From assembly GCF_004795895.1 (NCBI RefSeq), contig NZ_CP039250.1:2294001-2358000 (forward strand): a stretch of 64,000 nt of DNA. Direction: 5' to 3'. This DNA comes from Sphingopyxis sp. PAMC25046. GTDB taxonomy: Bacteria > Pseudomonadota > Alphaproteobacteria > Sphingomonadales > Sphingomonadaceae. The notes beneath the pieces were generated by a model that was not told the origin of the DNA, made no database searches, and worked only from the letters and a program-made list of their open reading frames with translations. The translations under genes were made by a program, and so were the position numbers. Shown here piece by piece: positions 8,234-16,069 of the stretch (its first letter is position 1; each line of letters starts with the position of its first letter).

Positions 8234-10381
8234 ATGTCGGGTTGGCACCGCGCAATTATCGCGAACGGTCTACTTGCTGGCTCGTGCGTCGCAGCGCTCC
8301 TCATCCTCCTTTTCCTCGCAATCGATGTCGACCGGGGCTTTGAGGAGAATGCCCGTTTGCGGCAGGACGTTTCGGACTCCTATGACGCCAGAGCCGCGTT
8401 GCAAGCAGTCCTGAACCGGCATCTCGATATCGAACTCGGCCAGCGCGGGTATGTCATCACCGGTGATGCCGGGTTTCTTCAGCCCTATCTCAATGCCGAG
8501 GAAAGCATCGACGCCAACCTCGAATCCTTCGCGAAACTGGCAGGCCAGGGACAAGCCGTGCTGGTTGCCGAACTTCGTCGGGAGTCGGCCGAAAAGCGGC
8601 GTTTCGTTTCGCGGACGATCGACGAAGTTGAAAAAGGACGACGCGCCGCAGCCGCAGGCTTGATCGCCGGCGGCGCAGGCAAGGCGTCAATGGACCGAAT
8701 TCGGGCACTTGTGGCGCGGATGTCTGAGGCTGAGCGCGCGCGGCTCGAGAGGCGTACCGCCGTTGCGGAAGCCGCCCGCCAGTCCCTTCGCCAGCGCACC
8801 TTTGTCTTGCTGGTCGGGCTTATATTGCTGCTCGCGCTGTCAGCGGTGCTGATCGCGCGCAGTCAGGCAGCGCGAAACAAGGCATATCGCCGCGCGCAGG
8901 ACCTTGCAGCCCGGCAGGAGGCGATTTTCGACAGCGCGAAAGACGGAATGATCGTTCTCAACCCGAGTGGCAGCATCGAAAGCCTGAATCCCTCGGCGGC
9001 GGCCATGTTCGGCGTCACACAGGCGTCGCTCCTGCGCCGCGACATCGGGTCGCTGTTCGAGATTGCGCCCGACCGTGGCCAGATCGAAACCTTTCTTCGC
9101 CGCCTCTCCGCGAACCGGAAAGCAAATCCCGGGCAAATTCAGGAATTCATAGGGCGTCGAAGCGACGGAACCAGCTTTCCGCTCGAAGTTTCCGTCAGTC
9201 CGGTTGATCTCATGGATGCAACACTTTTTCTCGCGGTGATCCGCGACATCAGCGAGCGGCGCGAAGTCGAGCAGATGAAAAGCGAATTCGTGGCGACCGT
9301 AAGTCACGAACTGCGGACCCCGCTGACGTCGATCGCCGGATCGCTCGGGCTAATCAGCGGGGGCGCGGCCGGAGAGGTGTCGCCGAAGATTGGACGCCTC
9401 GTCGAGATCGCGCACAGCAATGCCGCGCGGCTGGTACGGCTGATCAACGATATCCTCGACATCGAGAAGATCGAGGCGGGGCGAATGCCGTTCGACATCC
9501 GGCCGCTGGCACTCGGTCCGATCCTCAACGAGGCGATGCACCAGATGGCGGGCTTCGCGCGCGAGTATGGCGTGACCATTCGCATCGAGCCCTTGGCCTC
9601 GGATACGGCGGTGCTCGCCGACGAGGATCGGCTCATGCAGGTGGTGTCCAACCTTCTTTCCAATGCGATCAAATTTTCGCCGCGCGGAGAAATAGTGAAA
9701 GTCCGGGTGACAGCGCTGGACCGGCGCAGCCGCATCAGCATAATCGACCGCGGTGCCGGTATTCCCGAGGCTTTCCGGAGCCGGATTTTCGGCAAGTTTG
9801 CGCAGGCCGACGCCTCTGACTCGCGGCAAAAGGGCGGAACGGGCCTGGGACTCAGCATTGTGCGCGAAATCGTCGTCCGGCTTGGCGGTTCGGTCAGCTT
9901 CGAAAGTGAAGAGGGCAAGGGGACGGTCTTCCACGTCGATCTGCCGACGGCTGGACTCCCGGGCGCGGCGCCGAAGAAAGAGGACGGTCAGACCAGCGCG
10001 CACGACGCGTCGCTGCCGACCATTCTCCATGTCGATGACGATCCCGACATGCTGACCGTCGTCGCCAGCATGTTCGAGGACAGGGCCCAAGTCCATTCGA
10101 CCCCCAGTGTGGCGCAAGCACGCGGGCTCGTGCGGCGTCATCGTTATGACGGCGCAATCCTTGATGTCGGGTTGCTCGACGGCTGCGGAACCGATCTCGC
10201 CATCCCGTTGCGCAAGCAATCGGGCGCGATCCCGATCATCCTCTTTACCGCGCAAGAGGTCGATGCGGCGGTCGAAGGCATCGACCTCGTGCTGGTAAAG
10301 TCCAGGGCCAGTCTCGAGCTTCTGGTTCGCGAGACGCTCGAACGGATCGGAGGCGCAAGTGAGCTGGAGAAAGGTCGATGA
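8234..10381 (+). CDS. CHASE3-PAS hybrid sensor histidine kinase
   Basis: 715 residues. Two membrane helices (about 10-31 and 188-206) bracket a CHASE3 periplasmic sensor with the typical QRGYVITGD segment. A PAS domain follows (about 225-335), then HisKA with SHELRTPLTS (H358), an HATPase domain (N-box VVSNLLSNAIKFS, G-box GGTGLGLSIV), and a C-terminal receiver starting ILHVDDDPD with D644 as likely phospho-acceptor. The next gene starts within its stop codon (ATGA). With the following receiver and HPt genes it forms a complete multistep phosphorelay. A 257-bp gap separates it from the Shedu operon. It may control the polysaccharide operon that converges on it, but that link is only positional. 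Confidence 0.9.
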   Translation: MSGWHRAIIANGLLAGSCVAALLILLFLAIDVDRGFEENARLRQDVSDSYDARAALQAVLNRHLDIELGQRGYVITGDAGFLQPYLNAEESIDANLESFAKLAGQGQAVLVAELRRESAEKRRFVSRTIDEVEKGRRAAAAGLIAGGAGKASMDRIRALVARMSEAERARLERRTAVAEAARQSLRQRTFVLLVGLILLLALSAVLIARSQAARNKAYRRAQDLAARQEAIFDSAKDGMIVLNPSGSIESLNPSAAAMFGVTQASLLRRDIGSLFEIAPDRGQIETFLRRLSANRKANPGQIQEFIGRRSDGTSFPLEVSVSPVDLMDATLFLAVIRDISERREVEQMKSEFVATVSHELRTPLTSIAGSLGLISGGAAGEVSPKIGRLVEIAHSNAARLVRLINDILDIEKIEAGRMPFDIRPLALGPILNEAMHQMAGFAREYGVTIRIEPLASDTAVLADEDRLMQVVSNLLSNAIKFSPRGEIVKVRVTALDRRSRISIIDRGAGIPEAFRSRIFGKFAQADASDSRQKGGTGLGLSIVREIVVRLGGSVSFESEEGKGTVFHVDLPTAGLPGAAPKKEDGQTSAHDASLPTILHVDDDPDMLTVVASMFEDRAQVHSTPSVAQARGLVRRHRYDGAILDVGLLDGCGTDLAIPLRKQSGAIPIILFTAQEVDAAVEGIDLVLVKSRASLELLVRETLERIGGASELEKGR

Positions 10382-10758
10382 GCATACGGATCCTCTACAT
10401 CGACGATGAAGCGGACATTCGAGAAATCGCTCAGATGGCGCTGGAACTCGATCCGGATTTCGTGGTCGAAACCCGTGGGTCGGGCCGCGAGGGGATCGCC
10501 GCCGCGCGCGACTGGAATCCCACCCTCATTCTGCTCGATGTGATGATGCCCGAACTCGATGGACCGACCGTGCTCGGCTTGTTGAGAGAGGATCCCGTGA
10601 CCGCCGGGATTCCGGTAGTTTTCATCACCGCCCGGACGCAGGCGCAGGAAGTGGCCCATTTGCGCGCGCTCGGCGCCTCGGGGGTGATCGCCAAACCATT
10701 CGATCCGATGGCGCTGGCCGGTCAGGTGCGGGATTTGCTCGATGAACGGAATGGATGA
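10378..10758 (+). CDS. Single-domain response regulator
   Basis: 126 residues, only a CheY-like receiver: IDDE near the start, D54 in LILLDVMMPELDG as phospho-acceptor, a conserved Thr in FITART and Lys in IAKPFD. There is no output domain, so it acts through protein contact or as an intermediate in the relay. Its ATG overlaps the hybrid kinase stop, and its last 17 bases overlap the HPt gene, which argues for co-translation and a working complex of the three products. Confidence 0.9.
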   Translation: MSIRILYIDDEADIREIAQMALELDPDFVVETRGSGREGIAAARDWNPTLILLDVMMPELDGPTVLGLLREDPVTAGIPVVFITARTQAQEVAHLRALGASGVIAKPFDPMALAGQVRDLLDERNG

Positions 10759-11029
10759 ACGCCTCGCCGCCCTCGGCGCGCGTTTCGTGGAACAGGCGAT
10801 CGAAATCGCCGACGCCATTGAAGCATGCCTTGCGCGTCAAGCGTGGGTGGAACTTGCAGCGCCGTGCCATAGTCTTGCAGGGCGTGCCGGGATGTTCGGC
10901 TACACCGCGATCGGCGACGCGGCCCGCGCGGTGGAGGAAGCGATCGATGCTCAGGCCTCACGTGGCGAAATCGAACATCTCGCCGCGGAATTGCTCGATC
11001 GTCTGAATCGATTGCGTCAGGATCGTTGA
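10742..11029 (+). CDS. HPt phosphotransfer protein
   Basis: 95 residues, all helical. CHSLAGRAGMFG contains the phosphorylatable histidine (H43) of the HPt family. It starts within the receiver gene; an alternative ATG at 10751 is equally possible. It would carry the phosphoryl group from the kinase's own receiver to a final regulator, perhaps the receiver at 10378 or the one at 14560. Its 3' end overlaps the 3' end of the convergent glycosyltransferase gene by 13 bp. Confidence 0.82.
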   Translation: MNGMDERLAALGARFVEQAIEIADAIEACLARQAWVELAAPCHSLAGRAGMFGYTAIGDAARAVEEAIDAQASRGEIEHLAAELLDRLNRLRQDR

Positions 11030-12435
11030 AAGCCTTTGCGGACCATGTCGCCCCAGCCTTGTTTCTTGCGCAGAAACTGCCACCAGCCACGCAGCCGCCA
11101 GAAATTGTTGAGCTGCCGGTAGCCGAAATTTTCAAGCACGGCGACGGCGGTGAGAATGACCAGGTCGCGCGCGCGCGGCAGGCGGCGCAGTTGCACTTCC
11201 TCAAGGATGAGCGTCGCGACGCTGATGAAGACCCCGAAGGTGAAAATGACGGCAAGAAACGCCAGCAGATAGTCGAACGAAATGAGCCCGAGCATCCACA
11301 GCGGGGGCACGAGCAGATAGCCCGCCACCTCGACGATCGGTCCGATGACGTCGACGATCCACACTTGTCCGAAGCCGACCAGGCCGATCCGGCCGTAGCG
11401 GGGATTGAGGAACATGTCCTTGTGTGTCCGGAAGGTTTCAAGTGACCCGCGTTGCCAGCGCGCCCGCTGGTTGCCGAGTATGGCCGCCGTCTCGGGCGCC
11501 TCGGTCCAGCTGACCGGCTCCGGAATATAGACGATCCGGTACGGGCGCTTCAGGTCGCGCATCCGGCGATGGAGCTTGACCACGAGTTCCATATCCTCGC
11601 CCACCGTGTCCGCGCTGAAGCCGCCGACATCGATCACGCTGTTGCGGCGAAAGAGACCGAATGCGCCGGAGATGATCAAAAGCGTCTGCATCTCGCTCAG
11701 TCCGAGCCGCGCCATCAAGAAGGCGCGCAGATATTCCACAACCTGCATCAGGGCGAAGAAGTTGCGGGGCAGGCGCGCTTCGACCACGCGTCCCCCTTCG
11801 ACGCGGCAGCCGTTGGCGATGCGGATCGTTCCCCCGACGGCGACCGTGCGCGCCGGATCGTCGACAAATGGGCGCACGGCTCGCATCAGCGCGTCAGGCT
11901 CGAGCAGCGTATCAGCGTCGATCACGCAAACGAGCGGCGTCCGGGCGACGTTGATGCCGGCATTCATCGCATCGGCCTTGCCGCCATTTTGCTTGTCGAC
12001 GAGGAACAGGCGCGGCCGATCGGGCGCGGCGTAGAGGCCGCGGATCGGCTGATGCGCAAGCGCGCGATCGTGATAGCGCGCGACGGGCCGCATCGAATAA
12101 TGGTCGATCAGGGTCTGGAGCGTCGCATCCTTCGATCCATCGTTGACGACGATGACTTCAAAATCGGGATAATGGAGCGCGAGCAGCGCCTCGACGCTCT
12201 CGATGATAGTGACTTCCTCATTATAGGCAGGGGCGACGATGGCGATCGAGGGCGCGATATCGCCAAAGAGGTCCCATAGCGCGCTGGTCGAGGCGTGGGC
12301 CGGTCGGCGATGGAGTGCGAGGGCGGCGAAGAGCAACTGGACGATGTAGAATAGGATCTGGATCAGTCCGCACGCAATCACGAACAGTGTCACGATCTCG
12401 GCGGCGCGAAACAACCAGTCCGGCACGACGATCAC
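11017..12435 (-). CDS. Membrane glycosyltransferase, GT2 family (cellulose-synthase-like)
   Basis: 472 residues. An N-terminal membrane helix (about 6-38) is followed by a GT2 domain with SIAIVAPAYNEE, nucleotide-binding DGS, DAD (CVIDADTLL), the ED of TVGEDMEL and a QRARW motif (the QxxRW of processive synthases). At least two membrane helices close the protein. The start is a GTG at 12435 that overlaps the stop of the HEAT gene (GTGA), making it the last gene of the leftward operon 14949-11017. It probably polymerises or transfers sugar across the inner membrane, with the YaiO-like barrel as an outer-membrane partner. The GT2 call is firm; the product polysaccharide is unknown. Confidence 0.88.
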   Translation of the reverse strand: MIVVPDWLFRAAEIVTLFVIACGLIQILFYIVQLLFAALALHRRPAHASTSALWDLFGDIAPSIAIVAPAYNEEVTIIESVEALLALHYPDFEVIVVNDGSKDATLQTLIDHYSMRPVARYHDRALAHQPIRGLYAAPDRPRLFLVDKQNGGKADAMNAGINVARTPLVCVIDADTLLEPDALMRAVRPFVDDPARTVAVGGTIRIANGCRVEGGRVVEARLPRNFFALMQVVEYLRAFLMARLGLSEMQTLLIISGAFGLFRRNSVIDVGGFSADTVGEDMELVVKLHRRMRDLKRPYRIVYIPEPVSWTEAPETAAILGNQRARWQRGSLETFRTHKDMFLNPRYGRIGLVGFGQVWIVDVIGPIVEVAGYLLVPPLWMLGLISFDYLLAFLAVIFTFGVFISVATLILEEVQLRRLPRARDLVILTAVAVLENFGYRQLNNFWRLRGWWQFLRKKQGWGDMVRKGFQRS

Positions 12436-13466
12436 GGTGCAAGGCCCCGTTCCGCGAGCATCGTTGTGGCGGCCTCGCGTGCAGCTTCGCCGCCGGATGT
12501 CGCGGCTTCCCGTAGACGGGCGACGCCGGTGTCGCCCAGCTGAAGCAACGCTTCTGCCGAGCGGAAGCGCACCCACCATTCCGGCGCGTCGAGCAGGCCC
12601 GCCAACTGATCGGCGCTTTCAAGAAGTGCAATCCGGCCTGCCGCGCCTGCAGCGGCAACGCGCGCGGGCATCGAATTGCTGGCGAGACCCGCCAGCACGG
12701 CCTCGCGCGCGGCAGGATGCCCGATACGTCCCAATGCATGGAGGTATCGAGGCAATTCCTCGCCATCATCGGGCGCGCGAAGGCCGAGCTCGACGATGGC
12801 GGGGACGAGGCGATAATCGCCGGACACAGCCAGCGCCTCGATCGCGGCGAGGCGGACGGATAGCGGCAGGTCGGTGTCGAGCACGATGGCTTGTACTTCG
12901 TCGGGCGCTTCGTTGGCATAATGACGAAACAGGGTGACCGTCAGCAGCGAAGATCGATTGTCCCGCAGCCCAAGACGGGCGACCAACTCGTCGAGCCCTG
13001 GGCGGTTGTCGCCGCGTCCCAGCGCCAAGGCCGCCGCGAGCCGGATTTCGTCGTCGCGGTCGCCGAGCGTATCCAGCAGCGCTTCGCGCGATAAGGCATC
13101 GTCGAAGAGGGCGAGGCCCTGGACCGCGATCATCCGCCGCCGCCGCGAGAACGACCGCAGCTGACGCCTCAGCCGGTCGGGCACCCCGAGTTCGGCTGCC
13201 TTCCCGATAAATTGTATCCGCTCGGCACCGCGGACGAGCTGGATAAGGTCGAGGGTCAGTTGCGTCACGACAGAATCTGCCATGCCTCCTATCCCTTCCC
13301 CCGGTGGGTCCGATGTATCGAGCAGGAGCGGCGCAAGCCGCCGCCTTGCTGCAAGCAGCCGGTCTCGCCGCCGAGTGGACAAGGCGCGGAGCAGGACGAG
13401 TAACGACATCACGGCAAGCGCCGCACCGGCGAGGAGTAAGGAAAGATCCCAGATCAGTCGCAGCAT
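12432..13466 (-). CDS. Membrane-anchored HEAT-repeat protein
   Basis: 344 residues. A membrane helix at about 4-26 precedes a string of HEAT-type helical repeats (for example MIAVQGLALFDD, IRLAAALALGRGD, VRLAAIEALAVSGD, VRFRSAEALLQLGD). Such alpha-solenoids serve as scaffolds. It lies between the YaiO-like gene (2 bp away) and the GT2 gene (4-bp overlap), so a role in assembling the polysaccharide synthase complex at the inner membrane is likely. No catalytic motif is visible. Confidence 0.82.
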   Translation of the reverse strand: MLRLIWDLSLLLAGAALAVMSLLVLLRALSTRRRDRLLAARRRLAPLLLDTSDPPGEGIGGMADSVVTQLTLDLIQLVRGAERIQFIGKAAELGVPDRLRRQLRSFSRRRRMIAVQGLALFDDALSREALLDTLGDRDDEIRLAAALALGRGDNRPGLDELVARLGLRDNRSSLLTVTLFRHYANEAPDEVQAIVLDTDLPLSVRLAAIEALAVSGDYRLVPAIVELGLRAPDDGEELPRYLHALGRIGHPAAREAVLAGLASNSMPARVAAAGAAGRIALLESADQLAGLLDAPEWWVRFRSAEALLQLGDTGVARLREAATSGGEAAREAATTMLAERGLAP

Positions 13467-13468
13467 CG

Positions 13469-14563
13469 TCAGAAGCGCAGCCCGAAACCCACCGTCAACT
13501 GCGTACGATCCGCTCCCGTCTCGCGATCATCGTGCGCGACCGCGAACCGGAGCGCGTAATCACGGCCGAGGTCGAGCGAGACGCCGCCGAACAGACTCCG
13601 GACATCGACCACCACCCCCTCATCGGTGTCGGGAGCGTCGCTGTAGCCCGCGAACAGGCGCAGCGCGTCGCTGGCCTGGACATCGCCGCGGGCGAGGAAC
13701 CCCGATCGATGCGTCCCGCGTTCGTCGAACAGGTTGATCCATCGTCCCGTCAGCCAGAAGCGCCCGCCGAGATATTGTTCGATGCCGGGGGTCAGACTTT
13801 GGACATCGCCTACGGCGAACCGGGCCTGCCGGCCATCCAGAGTCAATATAGTCGCGTTGGGACCGCCGTTGACGCGAAGCGATCCTCCAAGGCCGAGCTG
13901 CCATTCCGGACGAAAATCGGCATTCGGCGTGCCCCCCAGCGTCGCATAGAGCCGGGCTGCCTCTGACACGCGATAGTCGATCTGCGCTTCGCCATAGACG
14001 TCGCCGCGGGCGAAGCGGCGGGCATATTCGATCCGTGCGCCGATTGCGGCTCGGCCCTCGGATCGGCGAAGCTGAAAAGCAAGCTCGCGCCAATCGGGTT
14101 GGGGACCGTCGAGCCAGCTGTACGCGGCGTCCACATCGATTTGCCAGCGCGGACCGGAAGAGGCGTCGGCCAGTTGGTTACGAAGCTCGGCTATCTCCGC
14201 ACTTTGCACACCCGCCGCGTCCAGCGCGCGAAGCGCTGCGGCGCGATCGCCCCGCCGCTGCGCAACCCGGGCGAGGCCGACATGCGCGTCGGTATAGCCG
14301 GGCGCGACGACGAGCGCGGCGCGGAATGCGGCCTCCGCCGCATCCAACTCACCCAAGGCCATACGCGCGAGCCCCAATTGGACCTGTGCGTCGCTGTTGC
14401 GGGGATTGGCTGCGATCAACGGTTCGAGCAGGGCAGCGGCGCGGGCCGCGTCCCCGGCAAGCCTGGCTTCGACAGCCATGTCATAGTCAGTGGACCGCGC
14501 ATCCTGCGCTTGCGCTGCGGTGGTGCAGCAAAGCGCCAAGGCGAAAAAATAGATTCGGGTCAT
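13469..14563 (-). CDS. YaiO-family outer-membrane beta-barrel with TPR repeats
   Basis: 364 residues. A signal peptide (MTRIYFFALALCCTTAAQAQ) is followed by tetratricopeptide-like repeats to about 135, then a beta-rich barrel of alternating hydrophobic strands ending in TQLTVGFGLRF, whose terminal Phe is the usual outer-membrane-protein signature. This is the layout of YaiO-family proteins. The ATG overlaps the stop of the upstream receiver gene (ATGA). In this operon it most likely serves as the outer-membrane export or anchoring channel for the polysaccharide made by the GT2 protein. Confidence 0.85.
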   Translation of the reverse strand: MTRIYFFALALCCTTAAQAQDARSTDYDMAVEARLAGDAARAAALLEPLIAANPRNSDAQVQLGLARMALGELDAAEAAFRAALVVAPGYTDAHVGLARVAQRRGDRAAALRALDAAGVQSAEIAELRNQLADASSGPRWQIDVDAAYSWLDGPQPDWRELAFQLRRSEGRAAIGARIEYARRFARGDVYGEAQIDYRVSEAARLYATLGGTPNADFRPEWQLGLGGSLRVNGGPNATILTLDGRQARFAVGDVQSLTPGIEQYLGGRFWLTGRWINLFDERGTHRSGFLARGDVQASDALRLFAGYSDAPDTDEGVVVDVRSLFGGVSLDLGRDYALRFAVAHDDRETGADRTQLTVGFGLRF

Positions 14564-14949
14564 CGACGCGCCGTCACAAGGCGGGCCAAACGGCTCATCA
14601 ACTCTTCCGGAATAAACGGCTTTACCAGATAATCGTCGGCGCCTAGCTCGAGCGTGCCGACGATGTCCTGTTCCTGGCGCCGGGCGGTGAGCATGATGAC
14701 CGGAATGGCGGCTGTGGCTGGATCCGCCTTCAATCGTCGCAATACCTGTTGGCCGTCGAGTACGGGCATCATCATGTCGAGTACGATGGCATCCGGGTCA
14801 CATTCCAATGCCTGCCTGACGGCCGCGCCGCCGTCTGCTGCTACGACGACGTGGTAGCCGCGCGCTCCAAGCCGATGCGTGAGGAGTTCTACCAACAACT
14901 CGTCATCGTCGCATACCAATATCGTCTGCATCGTTGGCAACGCCTCCAT
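14560..14949 (-). CDS. Single-domain response regulator of the polysaccharide operon
   Basis: 129 residues, receiver domain only: CDDDE near the start, D58 in IVLDMMMPVLDG, Thr in MLTARRQ and Lys in YLVKPF. I chose the ATG at 14949 because an AAGGAG lies four bases upstream; an in-frame ATG at 14931 is the alternative. It is the first gene of the leftward operon with YaiO, HEAT and GT2 genes (ATGA overlap). It may switch the synthase complex by protein contact, receiving phosphate from the phosphorelay encoded at 8234-11029. Confidence 0.87.
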   Translation of the reverse strand: MEALPTMQTILVCDDDELLVELLTHRLGARGYHVVVAADGGAAVRQALECDPDAIVLDMMMPVLDGQQVLRRLKADPATAAIPVIMLTARRQEQDIVGTLELGADDYLVKPFIPEELMSRLARLVTARR

Positions 14950-15265
14950 TTTTCTCCTTACCTCAATACGGTCGCTCGCGACGCGTTGCATCGGTGCCGA
15001 GGTGTAATTGCGCCGATTGGACGCATAATAGCGACCGTGGGCTTGACGGTGCGCCGTTACTGTCTCCAACTGGGACTGTTCGGCTACGCCCGCGATTGGA
15101 AGCACTGAATGTTTCGGCGTGCTGTCGTGCGTGACGCCGGGACGAGCCACAGACCCTCATGTCCGCAATAGTCCATTCCTGTCGCGAAGCCGAGGTCTGC
15201 CGAGTATGTCCGCTTTTTGATTCTTCCGCCCGAAAGCTGCCCGACCGCAACCGGCCATTTCAGTT
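14950..15265. other. Intergenic region upstream of the receiver/YaiO operon
   Basis: 316 bp without a supported gene. It should hold the leftward promoter of the receiver-YaiO-HEAT-GT2 operon and the 3' end of the restriction locus. I see no convincing terminator hairpin, RNA or repeat here. Confidence 0.4.
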
Positions 15266-16060
15266 TCAAAACAATCGGTTTAGTAGGTTCGGTTCGCTCA
15301 CCTTTAATCGGTCCAGCATGCTGTTCACATAGAACATATCCGGGGTAGCCACGGCAGGCAGGACGATTACCCCATAGTCCGGCTCGCTCTTGTCCAGGGT
15401 GAAGACGACCAAGCCGACGCCGTGGATGCTGCACAGCGACTTCAACCGATTCATATCGTCGCTGCTCGTGGTGCGTGGAACGACGATGTAGCTCTTGTGC
15501 GAGAAAAGCCGATAGGCGACCGCCTGTCCGAAGGCGACGACAGGCTGGCTCGGCGTCGCCTTGATCTCGGCGGCTACAATCTGCGGTTCGAACTTGAACA
15601 TGTCCTGGGCGCGAGGCTTCAGGACACCCATCACGTCCGGAGTGCCCCACTTCCCACCAAGACTGCTTCCACCGAGCGCACCTGCGACTGTGACCTCGTC
15701 GTTCTCTACAAGCCATTCCGCGAAGCTCGCGTAGAAATCCTGCTCGGCCAGCGCTTCCTGAACGGCACCGTTTTTCACTGGAACGACGGGCGCGGTCGCA
15801 GTTGCCGCGTCGGCGGCTATCGCCTCCGCAGCGTCCTCGTCGACGAACTTCGACAACTGATAGGTTCCGCGAGCAACCTTTACGATGTCGTCCGAGCTCT
15901 GAAACAGCACCTGGATGGCACCGTGAATGCTATTGGGCGGCGTGTCGGGCGCGTCGGCGTGGATCAGCTTCAGAATCTCGCCCCAGCGGATGCCGCCGGA
16001 ATGCTCTTCGAGAATTTCGCGGGCGCGTGCGTGGATCTGCTTGCGGTTCAACTTGTCCAT
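15266..16060 (-). CDS. HARE-HTH plus PD-(D/E)XK-like protein of the type III R-M locus
   Basis: 264 residues. Residues 1-72 form a HARE-type winged helix (NRKQIHARAREILEEHSGG then IRWGEILKLI and VARGTYQLSKF), a domain found in restriction endonucleases and chromatin proteins. Residues about 100-235 hold a nuclease-like core: WGTPDVMGV (D142), AAEIKA (E165, K167) and a following helix with PVVAFGQAVAYR, fitting PD-(D/E)XK. It begins 9 bp after the Res stop on the same strand. It could be a second nuclease, a DNA-modification reader or a specificity subunit of the R-M system. The third-gene role is unusual and not known to me. Confidence 0.75.
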   Translation of the reverse strand: MDKLNRKQIHARAREILEEHSGGIRWGEILKLIHADAPDTPPNSIHGAIQVLFQSSDDIVKVARGTYQLSKFVDEDAAEAIAADAATATAPVVPVKNGAVQEALAEQDFYASFAEWLVENDEVTVAGALGGSSLGGKWGTPDVMGVLKPRAQDMFKFEPQIVAAEIKATPSQPVVAFGQAVAYRLFSHKSYIVVPRTTSSDDMNRLKSLCSIHGVGLVVFTLDKSEPDYGVIVLPAVATPDMFYVNSMLDRLKVSEPNLLNRLF

Positions 16061-16069
16061 TCTGCCCCC

